A DNA stretch of 64,000 bases, taken from Arthrinium phaeospermum (taxonomy: Eukaryota; Ascomycota; Sordariomycetes; Amphisphaeriales; Apiosporaceae). Numbering within the stretch: position 1 is the stretch's first letter; each line of letters starts with the position of its first letter. Shown here piece after piece: positions 1 through 10,735 of the stretch. Both the position numbers and the translations under genes were made by a program. Under the pieces are notes generated by a model, which made no database searches, was not told where the DNA came from, and was given only the letters and a program-made list of their open reading frames with translations. The stretch covers positions 62,001 to 126,000 of the forward strand of contig QYRS01000011.1 of assembly GCA_006503535.1 (NCBI GenBank), written 5' to 3'.

Positions 1-174
1 GCGTCATCCTGGTCCGACTGGTGGCCTGTGTTGCCAACATATTTGTATTCCTTCAGACAGTGCCCGTGAGGTGTTGTTCACCTTGGCACCCGATATTCAT
101 GGGCTAATGGACTTGCGAACGCCCCAACACCTCCGTCACAATATGGTACAATGCGTTCATTCTAGGCCACACCC

Positions 175-1278
175 TCACGCCGCTTGCGGCACGAAAGCAT
201 ATCTGGGCATAAGAGCCATCCTCTCTTCTGGGCTCAACTCGTCGTCATATACCATCCTGACATTCTTGTCCTTGTCCTTCTTGCTCTTCTTCTCAGGTGC
301 CGGCTCTTCTGCCGATGCGAGTGCGGCTGACTCGCCCGTCCTGGCAGGAGCCTCTCCGCGCTCGAGATCGCGAATCATCTGGTCGATGTGGTCGCCCTGT
401 TGGCCTGAAGCGCTTGCAACCAACTCATCCACCGTCGACGCGTTGGGAGAGTAGCCGGGGAAGCCAGGCTGCCCAGGACGAGGCGGAAGGCCGCTGGGCG
501 CGGGAAGATTGGATCCCGGCCGCGAGGGAAGGTTGGAAGGGGGGTAGTTGAAGCCGCCCTGGGGGTATTGCGGGGGAGGAGAGAACCCAGGAGCGCCCTG
601 AGGAGGGAAGCCGGCATATTGACCTCCAGGGGGAGGGAACGGAGAATTCTGTCAGAGGGTTTGTTAGCGAGGTTGCGACAGCAAGGATGAAACACAAAAT
701 AGGGCGGCATAACGTACGAATGTGCCAGGGGATGCGCTTTGAGCCGGGCTCTGGCCATCAGGCGCACCAACGGGCGGTGTATGAGTAGGTGCTCCTCCTG
801 CAGCTTTGTGGGCGGCCATACGCGCGCGGTGTTCGGCTAGACGCTTCTTGATGTCATCTGGATTTTCGATCTTGAGTTTCTTGGGCGGGTTCTTGCCACC
901 CTGGCCAGGCGGAGGGTTGCCGGTGGCAGCGTAGCGATCGGCCTGGGCTTGGTAGAAGTTCTGGATGATGCGCTGGTTGTGCTGCTGGACAACATCCTCG
1001 GGGATGCCCTCCATGCCGAAAATTTCGACGTCGAGCCCTTGGCGATTGGGGAGGGCATTTTCGACGTGTGACAAAGATTCCTTATGGACTTGGTTCATGT
1101 GAACCGAGAGGCCACCTGCGGTATTCAAGCGCCTTCCACAGCGATCGCATTTGAAATGTTTGGCCTTCTGATGGGAGATCAACAGCTTCAAGTCCTCGAA
1201 GTCTCGTTCGCAATAGTAGCACCAGGGCCGCGCCAGAATCTCCTCGACATCGGGGTGGCCGCGCTTCTTCTTGCCCAT
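175..1278 (-). CDS. BuGZ/ZNF207-type C2H2 zinc-finger protein
   Basis: Two exons, 1278..718 and 648..175, give 344 aa; the intron has a GTACGT donor and a CTGACAG acceptor and is in phase 0. The start is the ATG of MGKKKRGHPDVEE, a hallmark N terminus of this family. Two zinc fingers sit at the N terminus: C20/C23/H36/H41 and C44/C47/H60/H65. A basic helix follows (about residues 130-165), then a Pro/Gly/Phe/Tyr-rich low-complexity segment encoded mostly by exon 2, and a charged Lys-rich C terminus. In animals BuGZ/ZNF207 binds microtubules and Bub3 and promotes spindle assembly, and its Pro/Tyr/Phe-rich segment drives condensation; a nuclear/spindle role here is inferred from family. The GLEBS Bub3-binding motif could not be identified with confidence. 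It is a conserved single-copy-type gene with no functional link to its neighbours. Confidence 0.88.
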
Positions 1279-1885
1279 GGTGAAGGGGGCGACGGCAAGG
1301 AACAATGGATGCAAAAGGTGCGATTAGCAGTGCTGGTTAGTGTTGATGGCAAATGGTCGTGAACGGAGGTTGGCGTCAGTGGTGACGGTGATTGCTGGAC
1401 CAGGCAGTGCTCAAGTTGTTGTAGGAGACGCGCGCTGATAGCTGAGCTAGGGATTGGCGACGGTATCGATGCGTTCAATTGGCCAGAACCGAAATTCCGC
1501 AACCGCAAAAACCAGGAGCAAGCTCGAGCATGCCCGTTTTAGGCTTTGGAGCGAGGTCGGTACAAGTACAGGTACTTACTTTAGCCTGCCTAGCTGCCTG
1601 TTCAAGTGTGGCTTAGGCCTTTTGTCCATCCACTAAGATTATCTTATCATGACACTAGGGAGAAATGAACATAAAGCCACAGTGGCTAGGAGATTCTTTA
1701 CTTTAATTCATCTACACAGCACAGGCGCAACCCGGATTGCTTCAATTTCTGGGGTGCTTTACCTAGGTACAATAGTTCACTGTTCTGGAGTTTTCATATT
1801 TGTTCGAATCTTATTGATTAATACTATCTCGGTGCTGTTGAAGCACACTTGTCCCAGGCCACTCGAGGCCGCACTCAAACAAATT
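1279..1885. other. Intergenic region
   Basis: 5' leader of the zinc-finger gene and 3' side of the UNC93-like gene. Pyrimidine-rich stretches are present upstream of the ATG at 1278. No further gene or repeat was recognised. Confidence 0.6.
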
Positions 1886-3336
1886 CTATGTTTTGAGTGT
1901 CTTGGGGTTGTCATCAGAGACATGGCCCTCGTCCAGGTTGACTTCTGGCACTTGCACCTCGTGGCTGTGCTCCAGCTCGGAAAGCACGATCCATGTCGGG
2001 AAAATCGCGAGGAGTAGAATGCCAAAGTTGAGGCCGATACTGACAAAGTGATTGGCATGACCCTGGCTTTGCATGCTGCGAAGAACTGTTAGCAATCATC
2101 ATTTCATGAGGAACTCGACGGTAAAACTCACGCCCACGCAACGGTCTGGCCGAGCGCTTCGAATCCACGAAGGATCCCGGTGTGGTGCGACAGAGACGAC
2201 AAGTTGGTCGCATATTGTCCGACCAGCCAGTAGAGGAACTGTTGGAATGCTTGTCCAGCAAAGGTCCAGAAGAAAACCAGGGCGTACGTCTTTCCGAAGC
2301 CGCCCTTGAACCAGTCGAATACTGGCGATGTCTCTGCATCATAGAACTGTTTCTGCAAGATGATGGCCCAGATCCATGTGCCGATGAGAAGCGTCACGAT
2401 GGCAGAGAAGGCAAGCTTGGCCCGTGTCTTGATGAAGATGGCCTGGTGGTCAAGCACCCCGGCGATGATGAAAGAGCTGAAGATGCCGGCGAAGTTGGTA
2501 AAGAAGGACGAGAAAGCTCGCGCGCGGACGGTGAAGTACGTGGTCAGCCACGTGCTCAAGAAGCCGTTGTAGAAGTAGCTGATGAAGAAGGCCGGCATCA
2601 GGAGCATGATCCGACGCGATACCATCAACTTGAAGACAGCTTTGAACTCGCCACCCCAAGTTGGCTGCTTGTGAACGACGACTTTGGTGCCATCCTTGCG
2701 CCATACCTTGTCCGCGGGGCTCAGGCAAAGGGCAATCGGGAGGCCGAGGCACATGATGACGATGAAGACGATGTATGTGGCTGAGCCGACGGATCCTGAA
2801 GACGCCTTGTTGGCGTTGAGGCCCAGGTTGATGGCCCCGCCGACAATGGGCCCGGCGGCTTTGGCTGTCTGCCATACCGCCAGGTAGAAGGCTCGATCCT
2901 TGGGAGATGGGTAGCCAATGATGATGGCCGCCTCGGCCGCCCAGAAGAACCCAGCCGAGATACCGCAGAGGGCGCTCCCGAACAGCATGAACCACGTAGT
3001 CGAGTTGACGTTGTTGGTGTACAGTCCAGCGCCGTACAGGGGGTATCCAATGGCGCCCAGCGCCAGGCCGTAACGAAGGCCTATCCTGTTGTTGATGGCG
3101 CCGGCCGCGACGCAGAGGATTGCGAACAATCCATAGACGAGGGCATTGGCAGCGGAAACTGCGTAGGGCTCAGCAGCACCGCCCGCTCCGAGTCCTCCAA
3201 GGGCATCCCACATGCCCGGCGCTGTAAAGGAGACACCGCAGGCCACGGCGATCTGGAATGGCACCGAGCGGAAGATGGAATGCTTCACCGGGCTAGCGCC
3301 CGGGGCTTCTGCCGAATGCGTTGAATGGCTCGACAT
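1886..3336 (-). CDS. UNC93-like (DUF895) multi-pass membrane protein
   Basis: Exons 3336..2132 and 2075..1886 give 464 aa. The intron has a GTGAGT donor, a TGCTAAC branch site and a TTCGCAG acceptor. The start MSSHSTHSAEAP follows an in-frame leader with no better ATG. About 11-12 hydrophobic segments begin near residue 25 and end just before a short acidic cytosolic tail. The order and spacing match the fungal UNC93-like branch of the major facilitator fold: a Gly-rich first helix pair (VACGVSFTAPGMWDALGGLG), the motif FWAAEAAIIIGYP near residue 140 and the QFLYWLVGQYATN segment late in the protein. UNC93 relatives in animals are trafficking chaperones or ion-channel regulators; for fungal members no substrate is firmly known, so no transport activity is claimed. 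The family call is firm, the function open. Confidence 0.85.
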
Positions 3337-4394
3337 GGTATGGCTCCGTATCCCAGTCCCGTTCTCTGGTAAGGTTTTCTCTGACGCTGGCTGGCTGGAT
3401 GCAAGAAGAAGGGACTGGGAGCCTCGGGTCAATATACGAACGGAGTTTTTCCTATTCCTCATTGATGGGCCCAATCACGCCATACTTAGTGCTATAATCT
3501 TTTGACAGGGGCACTACTTATTGATGGGGCGCGCTTGCTCTGATGCGTGAAAACTCCAACTTCAGTGGAGCAGCACCCGACCGATTGGGATCTTGAGCCG
3601 CATTGATCTGCTCACAGCTCACACGTCAGACACGCGAGCAAGAGGGAATATGTACCTACTGTACAGTACATAACAGGTATGTACTAGGCGAGACTGCCCC
3701 TTACGGCAGGAGAGGCTGCTTGTTTGCTCCTCGGAGCCCCAGGGGTGCAAGTGCATCGGCCTTTTCTGCTTCTGGGGAGGTAGAACAGAAGCCATCCATT
3801 GGTCAGTGTCAGGCATTCCGACATGCAAATTGAACCCAAGAAATCATCACGCTACTAGCGGCTCGTAGTCATCACCCGCTCGGCGTAATTACATCGACCT
3901 CGACATGTCGCAATAAGGCGCAATTGCTAGTCAGCAATTGCGCTTCAGCTTCTTGCAGCACGATACCAATCGTGAAACCCGGAAGGGCTTCCTGATGTTA
4001 TAACTGGTACGGCTGAAAGAACGTTGAATCTTTTATTAGCCTTTGGTTGGTGGCAATTACTGTTCACTAGCGATGCTAGCTAGCGGCCTAGCAGAGACCC
4101 CCATCCATGTTACGTACGAGATATTGGTTACCGGTAGGCCTAGAGCGAGCGGGTCTCGAGCCCGGGCACCGGGTCTTCCGTAGACCTATTACGTCGGTGG
4201 GTACGCACTCATCTCTCCAACAAGATATTCTCACGACAAGGAGTATGCAGCCAAGAAGGTGGAAGAAGCATCGAATCCATGCATGCATCTATAACCGCAG
4301 CTGCCGAGATATCCCTCTTTTGGCTGTATCATATATAACTATGGAACCGATGCTGTGACGGCCAGAAATGCGTTGCAAAGCACGTCGAGCCGGA
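3337..4394. other. Intergenic region
   Basis: Promoter side of the UNC93-like gene plus the 3' flank of the PAH gene. It holds no open frame with coding character. A CTAGCTAGC-type palindromic stretch lies at about 4074-4083. No RNA gene recognised. Confidence 0.55.
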
Positions 4395-4773
4395 CTATTC
4401 TTTGTCCTCTGATTTGGCTCTGTCATCATACCACTCCGGTAAGAACGTTTCGAATTCCCTTAATAGATCCTGTTGTTTGTCAAATATCGATTTCATCTTG
4501 CCATGAACGACTGCAACCACCTGTCCCAAATCTGCACCACCTGTGCCCTGGCCTGGTACGTGGAGTTCGCTCAAGGCCGCCAGGAACTCATTGTATACCT
4601 GGGGCGTTTGTTGGAATCGTTTCTGCATATGGCGTTAGAACCGGTCCGCAATCTAGTGGCAGGCAGGATGATGCGCGACTTGCCTGTACATCCTGTATGA
4701 AGCCGATGGATCGACCAAAGGTTGGATTCTGGAGGATTTCATCTGGGTTAATGTCCGGTCCCCCTTTTGCCAT
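4395..4773 (-). CDS. Small stand-alone PAH-domain (Sin3-type) protein
   Basis: Two exons, 4773..4684 and 4622..4395, encode 105 aa. Residues 21-96 read as a paired amphipathic helix domain of the Sin3 type: RSIGFIQDVQKRFQQTPQVY, then NEFLAAL, a Gly/Gly-Ala-rich turn, then KMKSIFDKQQDLLREFETFL and P. This has the usual order, with a YNEFL-like helix 2 and an F-x2-FLP ending at helix 4. PAH domains bind short amphipathic helices of repressors and recruit histone deacetylase; true Sin3 proteins carry three or four PAH repeats plus a large HDAC-interaction region, all absent here. The best intron uses a GC donor (CAG|GCAAGT) and a GCCATATGCAG acceptor; a GT donor six bases upstream (GAT|GTACAG) also keeps frame but fits the domain less well. 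A (TA) tract begins seven bases upstream of the ATG. It could act as a competitive mini-Sin3; that is inference. Confidence 0.72.
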
Positions 4774-4779
4774 TTTGTG

Positions 4780-4800
4780 TATATATATATATATATATAT
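4780..4800. repeat. (TA)n dinucleotide tract
   Basis: About ten TA units, immediately upstream of the start codon (reverse strand) of the PAH-domain gene, so probably in its 5' untranslated region. Confidence 0.9.
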
Positions 4801-5878
4801 GTAGTGATCATATATGTGTATCAAAGTGGCTCGGAAGATGGAACAACCTCGTGTGAAGTCGGCTATTCAACGGTGGCAATAATGTACAGATTGGCCAGTA
4901 ATAGTTTTGTTTCGATGGAAGTGGGCGATCGGCCACATGGTGGCATCTCTATTCTCGAGGGCCAGATAAGCTTATTATGAGACATTCGGGTGCGGTTATA
5001 CGGGCTGCGTACGTGTCTTGTACTACCCGGGGTGTTTGACGGGTAAATCGTAAGCATGCGCCGTATATCAAAAGAGTCGTATTCCTCCGGTACAGGGCCA
5101 AACATCCCCTGCCTTGGCCCCAAGCCGCAGCCAACTGTTGCCTGTCGTTGCACCAAACGCAAATACCGTGCAATTTTCCCATTTTTGGCTCGGCCCGGAA
5201 AGAAAGACCTGGCGCCGTGCAACCGGGCTGACTTACATGAGCACCTTCTTATTCTTCTTGTTTGCTTCTTGGCTCATGAAAGGCCCAACCCCTTTCTGCA
5301 CTGTAGTTTTCGACCACCATCAAGTAGACAATGCTGGCTTTTTGGGAGGCACTGGCTATGCAAACAATGGCAGTATAATTAATACAACCAAAAACCTTGG
5401 GAGGCTGCTGAGGCTGGCAGCTGGGCGTGACCACGGGATAAGCTCACTCGGCCCAGGGCTACTAATTAAAGCCGGCCCGGTCCCGAAAGATTCCAGAGAC
5501 CAGACGGTGCCTCGGTAGATTGGCCAGCGAAAGGACTGTCGGATGACCCGTCGACTTCGCTCGTAGTGGAACCTGGCAGCCTGGGGGGTCCCATGGTAAG
5601 TGCCGTGATGGGGCTTCCCCGCACGCTGCTGACGATACCCCAAGCAAAAGCGCCACCCTGCCACCCCCCAAAGTGTGGGGGAACAGGGGGGTTTTCGGTC
5701 TAGGCGCCCTACTACTACAGCTCGTCGGACTTTAGGTATAAGTATGTAGGTATGCATGTATGTGCACGAGTATATACCTAGGCGCTGCCCCTACCTACAA
5801 TGGCACGTCACTTGTCCCCCTGCCCACCTTCAACAACCGACAAACAACGCTGGCTCTTCAGATTGGCGCAACATCATC
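4801..5878. other. Intergenic region between divergent genes
   Basis: Shared upstream region of the PAH gene (-) and the Dal5-type transporter (+). Several short unconvincing open frames only. A GTATAAG-type TATA candidate lies near 5737, about 140 bases before the transporter start. Confidence 0.5.
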
Positions 5879-7851
5879 ATGTCTTCCTCTCCGCCATCCG
5901 AGAAACCGGACCTCGGCGAGCTTGAAGTCTCGCATCACGAGCGCTCCCAGCATAGGCCCAACAAGGTGGCCGAGAAGGACCGCATTGATGCCATCGCCGC
6001 AGCCCCTGGCACCACCATGGCATCATTCGCACACCTCGACGAAAAGAAGATCCTGCGCAAGGTATGATGATCTGCCGTGTTAATTACGAATTCTCCCTGT
6101 TGAGGTCCAAAACGGAGAGACACTGATGAGAGTTTGTATGCCTAGATGGACATGCGATTGATCCCCATGCTGGCCCTTCTCTATCTTCTTTCTTTCCTCG
6201 ACCGTGAGTGCATGCATGCATGATTTTGTTTGTTTGCTACCTTACGTCACCATGACTCCCACTAAGGCTGTCTGTCGCTCGCCCAGGGGGGAACATCGGA
6301 AACGCCAAGATCGAGGGACTCCAGGATGATTTGAAGATGTCGCCGGATCAGTACAACTGGTGCTTGACCGTCTTCTTTTTCCCCTACGCCTTCTTCGAGG
6401 TGCCCAGCAACCTCCTGCTCAAGAAGTTCCGTCCCAGCCGCTGGCTGCCCCTGATCATGGTCGCCTGGGGGACTGTCATGACCCTGATGGGCATTGTACA
6501 GAACTACGAGGGGCTCTTGGCCGCGCGCATCTTCCTGGGCGTCACCGAGGCGGGCCTCTATCCTGGATGCGCGGTAGGTCTTTCTTCCCCCCACCGCTCC
6601 CCCGCTTGGCCCTCGTCGCTTGCTGCGACGGCCATGTGCTGACGCCAAAACTCAGTATTACCTCACCATGTGGTACTGCCGCCACGAGATACAGCTCAGG
6701 CAGGCCATGTTCTTCTCGGCGGCCTCCATTGCTGGGGCCTTCAGCGGCCTCCTCGCCTTCGCCATCTCGAAAATGGACGGCGTGGGCAAGCTGGAGGGCT
6801 GGCGATGGATCTTCATCCTGGAGGGCATGGTCACCGTCCTTGTTGCCGTCGGTGCCTTTTTCTGCCTGTACGACTTCCCCGAAACGGCCAGCTTCTTGAC
6901 CGAGGAGGAGAGGGCGTTTGTCGTGTTTCGGTTGAAGTATGGCCAGCAGAAAGACGGTGGCGAGGAGGAACGCCATGTCGCCGTGGCCGAGTCGGAAGAG
7001 TTCAAGTGGCGTTATGTTTGGGACGCCTTCAAGGACTGGCAGATTTGGCTCAACATCATCGTCTATTGGGGTGTAAGTCTGACCATCCTAGTGATCAACA
7101 GACTGTCAACAGACTGCCAACAGACTGCCAACAGACTGGGCTTCGAGGCTAACAGGCTGGCTAGATCGTGTGCCCGCTCTACGGAATCAGTCTGTTCCTG
7201 CCCAGCATCGTCAACAACCTGGGCTACAAGGCGAGCACGGCGCAGCTGATGACGGTGCCGATTTACGTTGTGGCTGCCGTCCTTGCCGTGATTGTGGCAT
7301 ACGCATCGGACAGGATCGGGAAGCGAAGCCCCTTTGTGATTTTCTTCCTCCTCATGATGGTGGTTGGGTTTTCCATGTAGGTTCAGTCCCGTCGTCGTGT
7401 CACGAAAGCAACAGGGGACTAATCACCGAGAACACCCGGCAGGTGTATTTCCACGACCAACCCCAAAGTGGTGTACGGCGGAGTCTTTGTTGTGGCCTGC
7501 GCCATCTACCCGGCCTTCCCCGGGAATATTGCGTGGCTGAGCAACAACCTTGCCGGAAGCTACAAGCGCAGTGCCGGGATGGCCATCCAGATTGGAGTGG
7601 GCAACCTCGGCGGGGCCATGGCGTCCAACTTTTACCGACAGAAGGATTCGCCGCACTATACGCTGGGCCATGCTCTGGAGCTGGGCTTCGTAGCGGCAGG
7701 CATCATCGCCGCCGTCGTTCTGCTAACAGCATACGGCACTATCAACACGAAGCGCGCCAAGTCCATGAGCCAGCAAGAAGGCATGCACTTGTCCCATGCG
7801 CAGCTTGCCGAGCAGGGTGATAAAGCTGCCACCTTTAGATACATGTACTAA
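5879..7851 (+). CDS. Dal5/TNA1-type MFS anion:H+ symporter
   Basis: Six exons (5879..6061, 6146..6203, 6287..6573, 6656..7072, 7165..7376, 7443..7851) join in frame to 521 aa. All five introns have GT donors and AG acceptors. A hydrophilic N terminus of about 60 residues precedes helix 1, which ends in the family signature LDRGNIGNAKIEGL created exactly across the exon 2/3 junction. Then come the helix-4/5 motif FFPYAFFEVPSNLLLKKFRPS, RIFLGVTEAGLYPGC and YYLTMWYCRHE in the second sixth, and a final helix before a short basic tail. About 12 membrane segments. These motifs place it with allantoate/nicotinate/pantothenate-type anion:cation symporters of the plasma membrane. The substrate cannot be read from sequence: a carboxylate or vitamin is expected, and sugar transport is unlikely. 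Intron 4 contains a four-copy 11-bp tandem repeat. Confidence 0.9.
7096..7139 (+). repeat. Four-copy 11-bp tandem repeat inside an intron
   Basis: Unit CAACAGACTGY, four head-to-tail copies, wholly inside intron 4 of the Dal5-type transporter, between the GTAAGT donor at 7073 and the CTAG acceptor at 7164. Confidence 0.9.
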
Positions 7852-8484
7852 ATATACATGAACAAGAGGTGGAACAGAACCACCCCTTGTTAGTCATAAA
7901 AACATACATAACTAGGATCAATATATCACGTAGGAATTGTCCTCTAGAAAATCTGGAATCCTCCGTCGCTGCATATCGATGGTCGTTTCTCGGTCCTCGA
8001 ACTGCTTGCTACATGACAACAAGACTGGATGCCATCACCGAAACTAACAGGAGAGCTCAAAATGGGATCCCTTGGGCCCCTATTCGATGTGCTCTAGAGC
8101 ATGTAGGATCCGTTCACGTATAATGCGTTACCAGCTGAGCTAGAATTTCATAAAGAGTAGGTTCAGAGGCCACGGGTACGGGCCTTTGGAGGAGAGGGTC
8201 TAGGCTGACGTTGATAGGCAGTTGGTGGGCGTTGAGGGAGGGACAGGGGGTGAAGGCGCTGCGAGCTCTGATTGGCTGGCTTGACTTCAGGTCCAAAAAG
8301 GGTCTATGGCTTTAAAAGCCCCCTTCCCTCTTCTACCCTCCTTTTCTGATCTTCTCCTCCTTCATCTATTCACCCGTACGGACTCGCCCGTTTTTATCAC
8401 CCAGACATCCGCAACCATCAGGTGCATCCACTTGCATCAAGGCCGCCAGCCCCTGACCCCCTGAAACTCATCTAGTCACCACTC
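7852..8484. other. Intergenic region with tRNA-like remnant
   Basis: 3' flank of the transporter and promoter of the next gene. The reverse strand of about 8088-8150 contains a perfect A-box-like TAGCTCAGCTGG followed by a weak B-box-like sequence, but no complete cloverleaf could be closed (see findings). A pyrimidine-rich stretch at 8321-8370 just after CTTTAAAAG looks like a core promoter for the gene starting at 8485. Confidence 0.5.
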
Positions 8485-9351
8485 ATGTCGTCTCTCCCGC
8501 GTATGACCCTACCGCTTTTTGTTCCCCGTGTCGGCGGCCCCAAACTGACATGGCCATGCAGCATATCGGGCCACACCTGCCCCGTACCCTGACCCCCTCC
8601 TCTCCCAAGGACACAGGGCGCCGGTGCATCACATGGACATGGTCGGCGGTTCCCACCACCATTCTGGTGCGAACTCTCCCTTTTGACCAAGACCCTCAAG
8701 GAAGAATGCTAACATGGGCACAACCCCAGTTGCTTTGGCGTCTTCACATACTAGCATGGGGATATGTGGAGTACCCAGAAGTTATGCGGAGAGACCAGGC
8801 TTCACGAAAAGGGGTGGATGCCGAGACGCTTCGTCTGTGGTCGCTTCCCAGCCAAAGGCACCACGACAGCCTGACGAACGCCTCAGATCTATGACGGGCC
8901 GTATCAAAGTTGGCCAGAGCGAAGAACTGGGCGAAGCCAACTTGTTCTCGTTCGATCCTGCTGTCGAGGTCATCCACCTGCCTAGCACAGCTCCGAATCG
9001 ACGCCGCCGCCGGCAGGAGGCTCCCCGAGAGAGAGACGCCTCGTCGACAGTCCCACCAAGGGCTCCTGAAATAGAGCGGCTCTCTACACCCGATTTTGAT
9101 CCTCCGGCCTCATCAACACCATCATCCGGTCAGCCCTTTTGCGCCTGCTGTAATACCGGCTCGGAGCCGCATCAGTGTCCCGGCAGCAGGCAAATCAAGT
9201 GGGAAGCGCAGAGTAAGTTACCATTTCCCAGTTGAGAATCTATGACGCTAATAGTGACGCAGTGATGGAAGCCAAGGCATACATAGCAAAAACCTCGCAA
9301 AGACCGAGAAGGGTCGAGTGTCACTCGGGTGATTTTATTCTGTTTCCCTAA
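8485..9351 (+). CDS. Unrecognised 230-residue protein, four exons
   Basis: Exons 8485..8500, 8562..8666, 8730..9212 and 9263..9351 join in frame to 230 aa. Donors are GTATGA, GTGCGA and GTAAGT; acceptors are TGCAG, CCCCAG and ACGCAG, with a TGCTAAC and a GCTAAT branch-like site. A core-promoter-like CTTTAAAAG plus pyrimidine tract lies about 170 bases upstream. The product begins MSSLPPYRATPAPYPDP, is rich in His, Pro and Ser near the N terminus (HHH at about residue 37-39), has a basic NRRRRRQ patch in the middle suggesting a nuclear signal, and a late Cys cluster CACCNTGSEPHQC that could bind a metal. No membrane span or signal peptide. I do not recognise the family. The ATG exon is only 16 bases, so the start is the least certain part; the large third exon is well supported by its open frame and splice sites. 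Confidence 0.6.
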
Positions 9352-9475
9352 TCGCACGTTTCTTGACGGGTCGCATTGGTCCCAAGGGGTATGATGTTGG
9401 CAATGCGTATCTTTTCACTCAGCGGTTAATTAGCTACTTATTATATGTTATATACAAATATGCCGCGTTATCGGA
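9352..9475. other. Convergent 3' flank
   Basis: Short AT-rich stretch between the ends of the unknown gene (+) and the ALDC-like gene (-); holds both 3' untranslated regions. Confidence 0.6.
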
Positions 9476-10324
9476 TCAAAACTTCAACTGATTAAACTTG
9501 TCATCCTGCGGGAAGCCGAGATGGAAACGGCCGCATCCGCCCGACTCCAACAACGTCCCTTCTCCCGCCTCGAACCCCAAGACGCTGCCGCCCCCTTGCC
9601 TCCTGTCGTCGTCGATGAACCTCATCTGCGAGTACTCGTCGCCGCTCACGGCTGCTTGCCACGTGGGAATCATGAAGCCGAAGATGGTGCCCTCGACCGC
9701 CTCGTACAGCCCCTGCTTGGTGTGCACGCTGCGGAAGGCGCCGGTGATGCGGAAAGACGTGGGCGAGTTCGGCCAGTCGATCTTGCGCAGGTCGTCGAAG
9801 GTGAAGGACGAGTGGAGCTCGACCTGCTGCGTCGGCTGAAACACGGTCACCATGGCGTAGGGCAGGTTCGCCCGGGGCTCCGCCGGCTCCACCGTGCCGT
9901 CGTACGCGATGCTGTACGCCTTGCCTTCAATCTGCACCATTTCCCTTGGCGGCGTCGTGAAAGGGAGCGCGCCGGACGCGCCGCCACTCGCGGGGGATTC
10001 GGATTCGGATTCGGAGCCCTTCTCAAAGACCCCGACGCCGTACGTTCCGTGGTTGATCAGGTCGGCCACTCGCGGGCCTCCTCGATCGAGCCCCGCCGCA
10101 AAGGCAGGCCACAGCGAGTACTGGTAGATGTCGTTCGGGATCGAGGATGGCATGTTGACGAACGAACCAAGTGTAAGCCGCTGGGTGTTTGGAGCAAAGG
10201 GAAGGGTGGCGGTTTCTATCCACCAAACGCCGAGTCTGGAGAGGGAATGGGGTGAGAAGTCGCGGACGGGTACTTGTTCTCTGTATTTTATCCTACCGGA
10301 CCTCCGATGAGGGATGGGGGCCAT
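9476..10324 (-). CDS. Alpha-acetolactate-decarboxylase-like protein with altered metal site
   Basis: A single exon of 282 aa; a second in-frame ATG (MPSSIPNDIYQYS, residue 57) could be the true start and would give 226 aa, closer to the family length. From there the order follows acetolactate decarboxylase: IYQYSLWPAFAAGL and a DLINHGTYGVGVFE block, a MVQIEGKAYSI strand, PYAMVTVFQP, the conserved Arg in SFRITGAF, VEGTIFGFMIP and FIDDDRRQGGG near the end. ALDC converts acetolactate to acetoin using zinc held by three His in HLHF and GGH. Here the matching positions read QMRF and GGS, and the family Glu in the DNEFY-like strand is Lys, so ordinary catalysis is doubtful. There is no secretion signal. 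It is transcribed away from the SDR at 10736 with 411 bases between starts. Residue comparison is from memory of the family, not an alignment. Confidence 0.78.
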   Translation of the reverse strand: MAPIPHRRSGRIKYREQVPVRDFSPHSLSRLGVWWIETATLPFAPNTQRLTLGSFVNMPSSIPNDIYQYSLWPAFAAGLDRGGPRVADLINHGTYGVGVFEKGSESESESPASGGASGALPFTTPPREMVQIEGKAYSIAYDGTVEPAEPRANLPYAMVTVFQPTQQVELHSSFTFDDLRKIDWPNSPTSFRITGAFRSVHTKQGLYEAVEGTIFGFMIPTWQAAVSGDEYSQMRFIDDDRRQGGGSVLGFEAGEGTLLESGGCGRFHLGFPQDDKFNQLKF

Positions 10325-10735
10325 CTTTAATTACAATTTTGATGTCTTGCTTATGCCGCGCACTAGTTACTATCAATAATGATAATGGGATTAGACGCCG
10401 TTAGCGGCAATATCAAACTTTAATACGCGTAGAGAGGTGCAGCAATTAGGTACTTAAGGTAATGTGTACCACGTACATAAGTCTGCCTCCGGATTGGGTC
10501 GGCTGTCTTCGGCGCACAAGGTCAGGTCTGCCTGGGTCCCTTCCCCGCAGCTGCAGCTTTTCGGATATCGGATATGCACCCCGCATACGAATTGCGCACT
10601 GCGGCACGTTTCGGCTTCGGTCCCGCAGCTGCCACCCGAAATATTGGGGTTCATAAGTAAGGTCAGGCAGGTCTCGTCAGCTTCTTCGTCAATCCATCCT
10701 TGCCTAGCGTTCAGAACCTTGTCCCTGTATTCGAA

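Noticed and set aside
9521..10255. 244-residue forward frame opposite the ALDC-like gene
   Set aside because: Arg/Gly-rich shadow; the reverse strand carries the recognisable family.
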